A stretch of DNA of 20,179 nt from Sphingomonadales bacterium. Its GTDB lineage: Bacteria > Pseudomonadota > Alphaproteobacteria > Sphingomonadales > Sphingomonadaceae. Below are positions 13,189-20,179 of the stretch, in pieces (positions within the stretch are counted from its first letter, which is position 1; each line of letters starts with the position of its first letter). Where the stretch lies: positions 1-20,179 of the forward strand of contig JAGWUU010000017.1 of NCBI GenBank assembly GCA_028868335.1, in the 5' to 3' direction. Under the pieces are notes generated by a model. That model searched no databases, was not told where the DNA came from, and saw nothing but the letters and a program-made list of their open reading frames with translations. The position numbers and the translations under genes were made by a program.

Positions 13189-16080
13189 ATGTCGCTTACC
13201 CAGATCGTCGTGCGCGGGGCGCGCGAGCACAACCTCAAGGGCTTTGACGTCACGCTTCCGCGTGACAGTCTGATCGTGATCACCGGGCTTAGCGGATCGG
13301 GCAAGTCGAGCCTCGCCTTCGACACGATCTACGCCGAGGGCCAGCGGCGCTATGTCGAGAGCCTGTCGGCCTATGCCCGCCAGTTCCTCGAGATGATGCA
13401 GAAGCCGGATGTCGAGCACATCGACGGCCTCAGTCCCGCGATCTCGATCGAGCAGAAAACCACCAGCCGCAACCCGCGCTCGACGGTGGCGACCGTGACC
13501 GAGATCTATGACTACATGCGGCTGCTGTGGGCGCGGGTGGGTGTGCCCTATTCGCCCGCGACCGGCTTGCCGATCTCGGCACAGACGGTCAGCCAGATGG
13601 TCGACCGGGTGATGACCTTGCCCGAAGGAACGCGCGCATACCTGCTCGCTCCGGCGGTGCGCGGGCGCAAGGGCGAATACCGCAAGGAACTGGCCGAATG
13701 GCAGAAGGCGGGCTACACGCGCGTCCGGATCGACGGCGAGCTTTACGCCATCGAGGACGCCCCCGCGCTCGACAAGAAGTACAAGCACGACATCGAGGTG
13801 GTGGTCGATCGCATCGCGGTGCGCGAAGGGATCGAGACGCGGCTGGCCGACAGCTTCGAGCAGGCGCTCAAGCTGGCCGAAGGGCTGGCCTATGTTGATC
13901 TGGCCGATGGAGTGGTCCCGGGGCGCGAGGAGGAAAAGGGCGGCGCGATGAAGGGCGCGGGCCTGCCCCTTAATCGCATCGTCTTTTCCGAGAAGTTCGC
14001 CTGCCCGGTTTCCGGCTTCACGATCGAGAGCATCGAGCCACGGCTGTTCAGCTTCAATGCCCCGCAGGGTGCCTGCCCGGCCTGCGACGGGTTGGGGGAG
14101 AAGTTGCTGTTCGATCCGCAACTGGTGGTGCCCAACGAACACCTCAGTCTCAAACAGGGGGCGATCGTTCCGTGGGCCAAATCGAACCCGCCGTCGCCTT
14201 ATTACATGCAGGTTCTGGCCAGCCTCGCGGCGGAATTCGGCTTCAGTCTCGAAACGCCCTGGGATCAGCTTTCCCCCGAGGTGAAGATCGTCATCCTCCA
14301 CGGAACTGCCGGGCGGGCGGTGCCGCTGACCTTCATCGACGGCAAGAAGAGCTACACCGTGAAGAAGGCGTTCGAGGGCGTGATCGGCAATCTCAACCGC
14401 CGCATGCTGCAAACCGAAAGCGCCTGGATGCGCGAGGAGCTTTCCAAGTTCCAGACCGCGCAACCTTGCGAGGTCTGCGAAGGCAAGCGCCTCAAGCCCG
14501 AGGCGTTGGCGGTGAAGGTCGGCGGGGAGGACATCTCCACCGTTACGTTCTTCTCCGTGGCCGCCGCGGTCGACTGGTTTCTGGCGGTGAACGACAGGCT
14601 CACCGCGCAGCAGCAGCAGATCGCCAAGGCCATCCTCAAGGAGATCAACGAACGCCTTGGTTTTCTCAACAATGTCGGGCTCGATTACCTGAATCTCAAT
14701 CGGACCTCGGGCACGTTGTCGGGCGGGGAATCGCAACGGATCAGGCTTGCCAGCCAGATCGGTTCGGGTCTGTCGGGGGTGCTATATGTGCTCGACGAAC
14801 CGAGCATCGGCCTGCACCAGCGCGACAATGACCGGCTGCTGGAAACGCTGAAGCGGCTGCGTGATCTCGGCAATACCGTGATCGTGGTCGAACACGATGA
14901 GGACGCGATCCGCCATGCGGACCACATCGTCGACCTGGGGCCGGGGGCCGGCGTCCACGGAGGGGAGATCGTCGCACAGGGAACGCTGGCCGACATCCTC
15001 GCCAGCCAGGACAGCCTGACCGGCCAGTATCTGTCCGGCGAACGCAAGATCGAGGTGCCCGGCGTGCGTCGCAAGGGCAATGGTCATTTCCTCACGGTCG
15101 CGGGTGCGCGGGCCAACAACCTCAAGGACGTTACCGCCGCGATCCCGCTGGGCACGTTCACCTGCATCACCGGCGTATCGGGCTCGGGCAAGTCGAGCTT
15201 CACCATCGACACGCTCTATGCCGGGGCCGCGCGCGCACTGAACGGCGCGCGGGTTATCGCCGGGCCGCACGACAGGATCACCGGCCTCGAAATGTGCGAC
15301 AAGGTGATCGAGATCGACCAGTCGCCGATCGGCCGCACGCCGCGAAGCAATCCGGCGACCTATACCGGCGCCTTCACACAGATCCGTGATTGGTTCGCTG
15401 GTCTGCCCGAAAGCGAGGCGCGCGGGTACAAGGCCGGGCGGTTCAGCTTCAACGTCAAGGGCGGGCGGTGCGAGCAGTGCCAGGGCGACGGGCTGATCAA
15501 GATCGAGATGCACTTCCTGCCCGACGTCTATGTCACCTGCGAGGAATGCGGCGGCAAACGCTACAACCGCGAAACGCTGGAGGTGAAGTTCAAGGGGCAC
15601 TCCATCGCCGACGTCCTCGACATGACCGTCGAGGATGCCGAGGAATTCTTCAAGGCGGTGCCCCCGATCCGTGACAAGATGCACATGCTCAACGAGGTTG
15701 GCCTGGGCTACGTCAAGGTTGGCCAGCAGGCGACGACGCTGTCGGGAGGCGAGGCCCAGCGAGTGAAACTTGCCAAGGAACTCTCGCGCCGCTCGACCGG
15801 ACAGACGCTCTACATTCTCGACGAACCGACCACCGGGCTGCACTTCGAGGATGTGCGCAAACTGCTTGAGGTGCTGCATCGCCTGGTCGATCAGGGCAAC
15901 TCGGTGGTGGTGATCGAACACAATCTCGACGTCATCAAGACGGCTGACTGGATCGTCGACCTGGGCCCGGAGGGTGGGGTGCGTGGCGGCGAAGTGATTG
16001 CCGAAGGAACGCCCGAGACGGTTGCCGCCAGCCCCCGAAGCTTCACGGGCGGCTATTTGAAGGCGTTGTTGAACAAGTAA
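13189..16080 (+). CDS. uvrA: Excinuclease ABC subunit A (UvrA)
   Basis: 963 residues (E. coli UvrA has 940). The start is the ATG at 13189 (MSLTQIVVRGAREHNLKGFDV), the usual UvrA N-terminus; the frame is open further upstream, but the LexA box and family length argue against that. Two ABC modules are complete: Walker A at 33-41 and from 662, signatures LSGGESQR from 510 and LSGGEAQR from 851, and Walker B LYVLDEP and LYILDEP. The C-terminal zinc site has Cys761, Cys764, Cys784 and Cys787. The first zinc site reads CPVS (272-275) plus CPAC (296-299), with Ser275 replacing one ligand. There is no clear ribosome binding site, and the predicted leader is very short. UvrA dimers scan DNA for bulky lesions and load UvrB. 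SOS-controlled. Confidence 0.98.
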   Translation: MSLTQIVVRGAREHNLKGFDVTLPRDSLIVITGLSGSGKSSLAFDTIYAEGQRRYVESLSAYARQFLEMMQKPDVEHIDGLSPAISIEQKTTSRNPRSTVATVTEIYDYMRLLWARVGVPYSPATGLPISAQTVSQMVDRVMTLPEGTRAYLLAPAVRGRKGEYRKELAEWQKAGYTRVRIDGELYAIEDAPALDKKYKHDIEVVVDRIAVREGIETRLADSFEQALKLAEGLAYVDLADGVVPGREEEKGGAMKGAGLPLNRIVFSEKFACPVSGFTIESIEPRLFSFNAPQGACPACDGLGEKLLFDPQLVVPNEHLSLKQGAIVPWAKSNPPSPYYMQVLASLAAEFGFSLETPWDQLSPEVKIVILHGTAGRAVPLTFIDGKKSYTVKKAFEGVIGNLNRRMLQTESAWMREELSKFQTAQPCEVCEGKRLKPEALAVKVGGEDISTVTFFSVAAAVDWFLAVNDRLTAQQQQIAKAILKEINERLGFLNNVGLDYLNLNRTSGTLSGGESQRIRLASQIGSGLSGVLYVLDEPSIGLHQRDNDRLLETLKRLRDLGNTVIVVEHDEDAIRHADHIVDLGPGAGVHGGEIVAQGTLADILASQDSLTGQYLSGERKIEVPGVRRKGNGHFLTVAGARANNLKDVTAAIPLGTFTCITGVSGSGKSSFTIDTLYAGAARALNGARVIAGPHDRITGLEMCDKVIEIDQSPIGRTPRSNPATYTGAFTQIRDWFAGLPESEARGYKAGRFSFNVKGGRCEQCQGDGLIKIEMHFLPDVYVTCEECGGKRYNRETLEVKFKGHSIADVLDMTVEDAEEFFKAVPPIRDKMHMLNEVGLGYVKVGQQATTLSGGEAQRVKLAKELSRRSTGQTLYILDEPTTGLHFEDVRKLLEVLHRLVDQGNSVVVIEHNLDVIKTADWIVDLGPEGGVRGGEVIAEGTPETVAASPRSFTGGYLKALLNK

Positions 16081-16091
16081 GCCGCGCGGCT
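16080..16091. other. 12-base perfect palindrome after uvrA
   Basis: AGCCGCGCGGCT begins at the last base of the uvrA stop codon. It lies in the 34-bp gap between the convergent uvrA and iclR-type genes, where a bidirectional transcription end would be needed. No T-tract is visible. Confidence 0.25.
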
Positions 16092-16114
16092 GCGCCGGTC
16101 GGAACGGTACGCAA

Positions 16115-16855
16115 TCAGGCGATCTGCTGCGCAAGAACCTTCAGCGCCCGGCCAAGGTCCGCCAGGGCATTGTCCTGTCGCGAGCCCAGGAATGTTGAGG
16201 CGGTAACGACGTAACGCGGCGGAACATCGGGCACGACCGCTGCAAGCGAACAGATACCGATGTGGCCATATCCGGCATCGATGGAAAAGCCGTCCGCCCG
16301 CGCGGCGGCAACCTGATCGGCATATTCCGTGACGGTGAGCGGCCGTTGCCAGCGCAGTTGCGCGAAACGGCGCGCGAGTTCCGCCCCGCTCACGCCGGTC
16401 GCGGCGCACAGTGCCCGGCCCGCCGCGCCGCCGCCGATCGGCTGGCGTTGCCCCACGGCCATGTGAATGCGGGTAGATGAGGTGCTTTCGCCGAGCGCGA
16501 TAAGCTCGATCCGGTCATGCGCCGACACTTGCCATAGTCCCACGGTCGCATCGTGGGCGCAGGCGAATTGCGCAAGCATCGGTTTGACCCGCGCCACCAG
16601 GCGCAGATGATCCGCATCGACCAGGACGGCAAGCGCCTCCCACCCTTCGCCAAGGGCATAGCGCTTGCCGGTATCCGGGATCAGCGCGCCTTCGCCCACC
16701 AGTGTTCGCAGCAGGTTGAGGCAGCTTGATGGACTGGTGCCGGTGGCGCGCGCAACGTCGGACAGCGACAGGCTCCGTCGTTCCCGCGCGAACAGGCGCA
16801 GGATCGAGAAGGCCAGTGTCACGGAGCGAACCGGTGCGGTCATGCGCAGAGTCAT
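16115..16855 (-). CDS. IclR-family transcriptional regulator
   Basis: 246 residues from the ATG at 16855; the ATG at 16843 (MTAPVRSV) is an alternative, and a TTG at 16879 would lie inside the putative operator. None has a clear ribosome binding site. The N-terminal winged helix-turn-helix is recognisable (VRSVTLAFSILRLFARERRSLSLSDVARATGTSPSSCLNLLRTLVGEGAL, then a wing with GKRYALGEGW). The effector-binding domain follows, with VKPMLAQFACAHDATVGLWQV, GQRQPIGGGAAGRALCAATG, GFSIDAGYGHIGICSLAAVV and a final LKVLAQQI helix, all typical of IclR. It is divergently transcribed from the SDR/acyl-CoA dehydrogenase operon, which it probably controls in response to a pathway metabolite; it probably also controls itself. 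Confidence 0.9.
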   Translation of the reverse strand: MTLRMTAPVRSVTLAFSILRLFARERRSLSLSDVARATGTSPSSCLNLLRTLVGEGALIPDTGKRYALGEGWEALAVLVDADHLRLVARVKPMLAQFACAHDATVGLWQVSAHDRIELIALGESTSSTRIHMAVGQRQPIGGGAAGRALCAATGVSGAELARRFAQLRWQRPLTVTEYADQVAAARADGFSIDAGYGHIGICSLAAVVPDVPPRYVVTASTFLGSRQDNALADLGRALKVLAQQIA

Positions 16856-16896
16856 AAATTCAATATACTGAAAACACAATTCTCAATGTTGAATTT
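16856..16896. promoter_or_regulatory. AT-rich inverted repeat, candidate IclR operator
   Basis: AAATTCAATAT (16856-16866) and ATGTTGAATTT (16886-16896) are inverted copies (10 of 11 match) separated by 19 bases. Shorter dyads sit within (TTCA...TGAA at 16859-16872; AATTC...GAATT at 16879-16895). It abuts the regulator start codon and lies about 60 bp upstream of the SDR gene. The AT-rich island stands out in this DNA. Confidence 0.5.
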
Positions 16897-16954
16897 TGGT
16901 CGAGGTTGCGTTATTTGGCGGTGGCGCAGTCGGTTCAAGGGATTCGCGAAGATC

Positions 16955-17869
16955 ATGGGCATGCTCGAAGGCAAGGTTGTTGCCATAACCGGCGCTGGCC
17001 GCGGAGTGGGGCGCGAGATCGCCTTGCTCTGCGCCCGGCACGGCGCGGCGGTGGTGGTCAACGATCCGGGCGTTGGCGGCGGCGGTGAGGGCGGCGATGC
17101 CGGTCCGGCGCAGCAAACCGTCGATGACATCGTGGCGGCGGGCGGAAGGGCGCACGCCAACCTCGCCTCGGTTGCCGATCCGATCGGCGCGGCCTCGATC
17201 GTTGAGGATGCGGTCCAGCGCTTCGGGCGGATCGACGCGGTGGTCAACAACGCCGGAATCCTGCGCGACACGATCTGGCACAAGATGAGCCACGAGGACT
17301 GGCGCGCGGTGATCGACGTGCACCTCAATGGCGCCTTCAACGTCAGCAAGGCGGCGACGCCCCATTTCCGCGAGCAGCAGTCGGGCAGCTTCATCCACTT
17401 CACCAGCACCAGCGGGCTGATCGGCAACATTGGGCAGGCCAACTACAGCGCGGCCAAGCTGGCGATCGTCGGCCTGTCGCAATCGATCGCGCTCGACATG
17501 GCGCGCGCGGGCGTGCGCTCCAATTGCATCGCGCCCTTTGCCTGGAGCCGGATGACCGCCTCGATCCCCGCCGAAACGCCCGAACAGAAGGAGCGAGTCG
17601 AGCGATTGAAGACGATGAGCGCCGACAAGATCGCGCCGCTGGTGGTCTATCTCGCCGCGGACGCCAGCAAGGACGTCACCAACCAGATATTCTCGGTCCG
17701 CAAGAACGAGATCGTGCTGTTCGGCAAGCCGCGCCCGGTGCGCTCGATGACCAAGCTCGAGGGCTGGACGCCCGAGACGATCGCGGATGAGCTGATCCCG
17801 TCGTTCCGCCCCAGCATGGCCCGCGCCGATGAGGTCAGCGCGCACGTCTTCCCTTACGACCCCATCTGA
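16955..17869 (+). CDS. Short-chain dehydrogenase, 3-hydroxyacyl-CoA dehydrogenase / 17β-HSD4-like
   Basis: 304 residues from the ATG at 16955; an in-frame ATG six bases on is an alternative, and the frame extension to 16886 overlaps the operator. Classical SDR motifs: TGAGRGVG (12-19), NNAG (98-101), catalytic Ser151, Tyr164 and Lys168 (YSAAK). The NDPGVGGGGEGGDAG insert after the second strand and the C-terminal extension (IFSVRKNEIVLFGKPRPVRSM, then EGWTPETIADEL) resemble the dehydrogenase part of peroxisomal multifunctional enzyme type 2, which oxidises 3-hydroxyacyl-CoA. The alternative is a generic SDR. It is the first gene of an operon; the acyl-CoA dehydrogenase starts 11 bases after its stop. 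It is probably regulated by the divergent IclR protein. Confidence 0.88.
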   Translation: MGMLEGKVVAITGAGRGVGREIALLCARHGAAVVVNDPGVGGGGEGGDAGPAQQTVDDIVAAGGRAHANLASVADPIGAASIVEDAVQRFGRIDAVVNNAGILRDTIWHKMSHEDWRAVIDVHLNGAFNVSKAATPHFREQQSGSFIHFTSTSGLIGNIGQANYSAAKLAIVGLSQSIALDMARAGVRSNCIAPFAWSRMTASIPAETPEQKERVERLKTMSADKIAPLVVYLAADASKDVTNQIFSVRKNEIVLFGKPRPVRSMTKLEGWTPETIADELIPSFRPSMARADEVSAHVFPYDPI

Positions 17870-17879
17870 GGAGCCCAGC

Positions 17880-19046
17880 ATGAACCCCGGAATGGACGCC
17901 GACGTCTTCGACCAGTTCATCGAGCAGTTGCAGCGCTATGTCCGCGAGCGCCTGATCCCGGCCGAGCGCGAGGTGATCGAAACCGACCAGATCCCCGCCG
18001 ACATCCTCAAGGAAATGCGCGACATGGGGCTGTTCGGGCTGACTATGCCCGAGGAGTACGGCGGGGCGGGGATGAACGTCTCGCAATATTGCCGCACGAT
18101 CCGCGAGCTGAGCTACGCCATGCCGTGCTATCGCTCGATCACCTCGATCAACATCGGCATGGTCTGCTCGGCGATCATGAAGGGCGGAACCGCGGCGCAG
18201 AAGGCCGAATGGCTCCCGCGTCTGGCTGCCGGAGAAGTAGCCAGCTTCGGCCTGACCGAACCGGGTTCGGGATCGGACAGCGCGGCGATGCAGACGATGG
18301 CCGTTCGTTCCGGCAACGGGTGGGTGATCAACGGAACCAAGCGCTATATCACCAACGCGCCGTTCGCCAATGTCGCGCTGATCATGGCGCGGACCAGCAA
18401 GGAAGCGCTGCCCAAGAACGCCCACGTCTCGGCCTTTCTGGTGCCGATGGACACGCCCGGCGTCTCGGTCGGCAAGTCGGACAAGAAGATGGGCCAGGCC
18501 GGTAGCCACATCGCCGACGTGATCATGGAGGACGTGCATCTGCCCGCCGATGCGCTGCTCGGCGACGAGGAAGGCAAGGGCTTCATCACCGCGATGCAGA
18601 GCCTCGACAACGGGCGGCTCTCGGTGGGATCGGCGGCGGCGGGATACGCGCGGCGCGCGCTCGATTCGGCGCTGCGCTATGCCAACGAGCGCAAGGCCTT
18701 CGGCGAACCGATCGCCAACTTCCAGCTGATCCAGCAGATGCTGGCCGACAGCGAGATCGAGATCTACGCTGCCGAGTGCATGCTGGACGATGCCTGCCGC
18801 CGCGCCGATGCGGGCGAACGGGTGCTGCGCCAGGCCGCCGCGGCCAAGGTCTTCGCCACCGAGATGTGCGGCCGCGTGGTTGACCGGGTGGTGCAGATCT
18901 ACGGCGGGGCGGGCTACCTGGCCGAATATGACGCCGAACGCTTCTTCCGCGATGCGCGGATCTACCGCATCTACGAAGGGACGACACAGATCCTTCAGCT
19001 CCAAATCGCCAAGCATATGCTGCGCGAATGGGCGGCGAACCAGTAG
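17880..19046 (+). CDS. Acyl-CoA dehydrogenase
   Basis: 388 residues, the usual length for the family. The ATG at 17880 follows GAGGAG (17868-17873), which overlaps the SDR stop. The N-terminal helical domain includes ADILKEMRDMGLFGLTMPEEYGGAG. The FAD/substrate region is FGLTEPGSGSDSAAM, followed by GWVINGTKRYITNA. The C-terminal helical domain has RKAFGEPIANFQLIQQMLAD and QIYGGAGYLAEYDAERFFRDARIYRIYEGTTQI, where Glu366 in YEGT is the expected catalytic base. It introduces a 2,3-double bond into an acyl-CoA, passing electrons to ETF. Chain length or branching preference cannot be read from the sequence. It sits between a hydroxyacyl-CoA-type dehydrogenase and a CoA-transferase, so it is part of a β-oxidation-like catabolic module. 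Confidence 0.95.
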   Translation: MNPGMDADVFDQFIEQLQRYVRERLIPAEREVIETDQIPADILKEMRDMGLFGLTMPEEYGGAGMNVSQYCRTIRELSYAMPCYRSITSINIGMVCSAIMKGGTAAQKAEWLPRLAAGEVASFGLTEPGSGSDSAAMQTMAVRSGNGWVINGTKRYITNAPFANVALIMARTSKEALPKNAHVSAFLVPMDTPGVSVGKSDKKMGQAGSHIADVIMEDVHLPADALLGDEEGKGFITAMQSLDNGRLSVGSAAAGYARRALDSALRYANERKAFGEPIANFQLIQQMLADSEIEIYAAECMLDDACRRADAGERVLRQAAAAKVFATEMCGRVVDRVVQIYGGAGYLAEYDAERFFRDARIYRIYEGTTQILQLQIAKHMLREWAANQ

Positions 19047-20179
19047 ATGTACGACATCCTCACCGGGCTGTCGGTGGTCGAGGTATCGTCCTTCGTCGCC
19101 TCGCCCACGGCCGGGCTCTACATGGCGCAGTTCGGGGCCGATGTGATCCGGGTCGACCAGATCGGCGGCGGGCAGGATTTCCGCCGCTGGCCGGTGACGC
19201 GCGAGGACGATTCGCTGAGCTGGGAAAACCTCAACCGCGCCAAGCGCAGCCTGGCGCTCGACCTGACCCGGCCCGAGGGGCGCGAGTTGCTGGTCGAATT
19301 GTGCCGCAAGGTGGGAAGCCTCGTCACCAACCTGCCCGCCAAGGGTTTCCTGTCCCACGACGCACTATCCGAAGGCCGCGGCGACATGGTGACGGTGCGG
19401 ATCATGGGCTGGCCCGATGGCTCGGTCGCGCTCGACTACACCGCCAACGCCGCGGTCGGCTACACCGCGCTGACCGGCCCGGTCGAGGACCCGCGCCCGG
19501 TCAACCACGTCCTGCCCGCCTGGGATCTGCTGACCGGAGCCTATGCCGCCTTCGCCCTGCTTGCCGCAATCCGCCGCCGCGAACAGACCGGGCACGGCGG
19601 CGAAGTGCGCTTGCCATTGACCGACATCGCGATCGGTTCTGCCGCCAACCTCGGGCGGGTGGCCGAGGTACTCTACACCGGCAAGGACCGCGAACGGCTG
19701 GGCAACGCCGTGTTCGGTACGATTGGCCGCGATTTCGTGACCCGCGACGGGGTGCGGCTGATGGTGGTCGCGATCAATGAACGGCAGTGGCAGGGTCTGG
19801 TCAAGGCGCTGGGCATCGGCGATGCGATCGCGGCAATCGAGGCCGAACGCGGCGTCAGCTTTGCGGGCGACGACGGCGCGCGCTTTGCGCACCGCGATGC
19901 GATCTTCGCGGTGATCGAGCGTGAGGTCGCGGGCTATGATCACACCGATCTTGCCGCGCTGTTCGACGCCAACGGCGTGGTCCACGGCCCCTATCGCACC
20001 ATGCTGGAAGCGGTTCAGGACCCGCGCCTCGTTACCGCCAATCCGCTGTTTGCGGTAACGTCCGACAACCCCAGCGGCTTCGCCTATCCCGCCGTCGGGG
20101 CCTTCGCCACGCTCCCTGGGATGGAGCGCCGGTCGCCCGCCCCGGCCCCGCGCAACGGCCAGCACAGCGAGGCCATTCT
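19047..20179 (+). CDS. CaiB/BaiF family (type III) CoA-transferase, 2-methylfumaryl-CoA isomerase (Mct)-like; 3' end outside window
   Basis: 377 complete codons are visible from the ATG at 19047, which directly follows the acyl-CoA dehydrogenase stop (TAGATG); no stop is reached. Family III features: LSVVEVSSFVASPTAGLYMAQFGADVIRVD at the N-terminus, LNRAKRSLALDLTRPEGRELL, and GGEVRLPLTD with Asp193 as the expected catalytic Asp that forms the CoA-ester intermediate. The DQIGGGQDFRRWPVT segment, the TNLPAKGFLSHDAL stretch, DYTANAAVGY, VNHVLPAWDLLTG and GRDFVTRDGVRLMVV recall 2-methylfumaryl-CoA isomerase (Mct), which moves CoA within one molecule. That subgroup call is from memory of the family and is unchecked; an ordinary intermolecular CoA-transferase is the alternative. 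Confidence 0.85.
   Translation, partial: MYDILTGLSVVEVSSFVASPTAGLYMAQFGADVIRVDQIGGGQDFRRWPVTREDDSLSWENLNRAKRSLALDLTRPEGRELLVELCRKVGSLVTNLPAKGFLSHDALSEGRGDMVTVRIMGWPDGSVALDYTANAAVGYTALTGPVEDPRPVNHVLPAWDLLTGAYAAFALLAAIRRREQTGHGGEVRLPLTDIAIGSAANLGRVAEVLYTGKDRERLGNAVFGTIGRDFVTRDGVRLMVVAINERQWQGLVKALGIGDAIAAIEAERGVSFAGDDGARFAHRDAIFAVIEREVAGYDHTDLAALFDANGVVHGPYRTMLEAVQDPRLVTANPLFAVTSDNPSGFAYPAVGAFATLPGMERRSPAPAPRNGQHSEAI

Noticed and set aside
13093..14736. Long minus-strand open frame opposite uvrA, with a second one at 14782-16134
   Set aside because: Both are antisense shadows of uvrA, rich in His/Arg/Asp/Leu with no domain pattern or ribosome binding site.
17835..19358. 507-codon minus-strand open frame opposite the acyl-CoA dehydrogenase and CoA-transferase
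   Set aside because: It spans two well-supported genes on the other strand and shows no domain features.
1..20179. Mobile element, prophage or CRISPR
   Set aside because: No transposase, integrase, attachment-site repeats, phage genes or regularly spaced repeats were seen; the genes look like ordinary chromosomal content.

Overview
The window is GC-rich, tightly packed chromosomal DNA. The gene types, the alphaproteobacterial LexA box (GAAC-N7-GAAC) in front of uvrA, the UvrA zinc-site variant and the paired secreted M3 and M13 peptidases all suggest an alphaproteobacterium, most likely a sphingomonad (Novosphingobium/Sphingopyxis-like). The lineage is inferred from family knowledge, not from a search. 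I see no tRNA, rRNA, insertion sequence, integrase or CRISPR array.

Layout. (1) 1-2256, minus strand: a truncated multi-pass membrane protein (probable sensor part of a cyclic-di-GMP enzyme, with a problematic start), a 103-residue conserved-looking unknown, and a SleB-type cell wall hydrolase. (2) 2357-7183, plus strand: a vitamin B12 uptake operon. A consensus -10 box leads into a long structured leader with a cobalamin riboswitch, then btuB (outer-membrane receptor), btuF (lipoprotein binding protein), btuC (permease) and btuD (ATPase), joined by short start/stop overlaps. A 14-bp palindromic repeat is embedded in the btuF signal-peptide codons. (3) 7161-12956, minus strand: two secreted zinc metallopeptidases (M3 Dcp-like and M13) and three small exported proteins. 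These three share an exactly spaced C-terminal motif, W-x3-V-x-A-C-x-A-G-x4-C, and a preceding helix with aromatic residues at seven-residue steps. (4) 12957-16080, plus strand: uvrA, with a LexA box next to its start and a perfect G4 (four GGGG tracts) motif further upstream. (5) 16115-20179: an IclR regulator divergent from an SDR / acyl-CoA dehydrogenase / CaiB-family CoA-transferase operon, with an AT-rich inverted repeat between them. The last gene runs off the window.

How the genes work together. Block 2 is a complete outer-to-inner membrane B12 import route, expected to be switched off when B12 is plentiful. Block 5 looks like an acyl-CoA catabolic module under local IclR control; its substrate is unknown. 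The most novel-looking item is the trio of small exported two-cysteine proteins at 11566-12956. Other notable items are the G4 in front of uvrA and the repeat-derived signal peptide of btuF.
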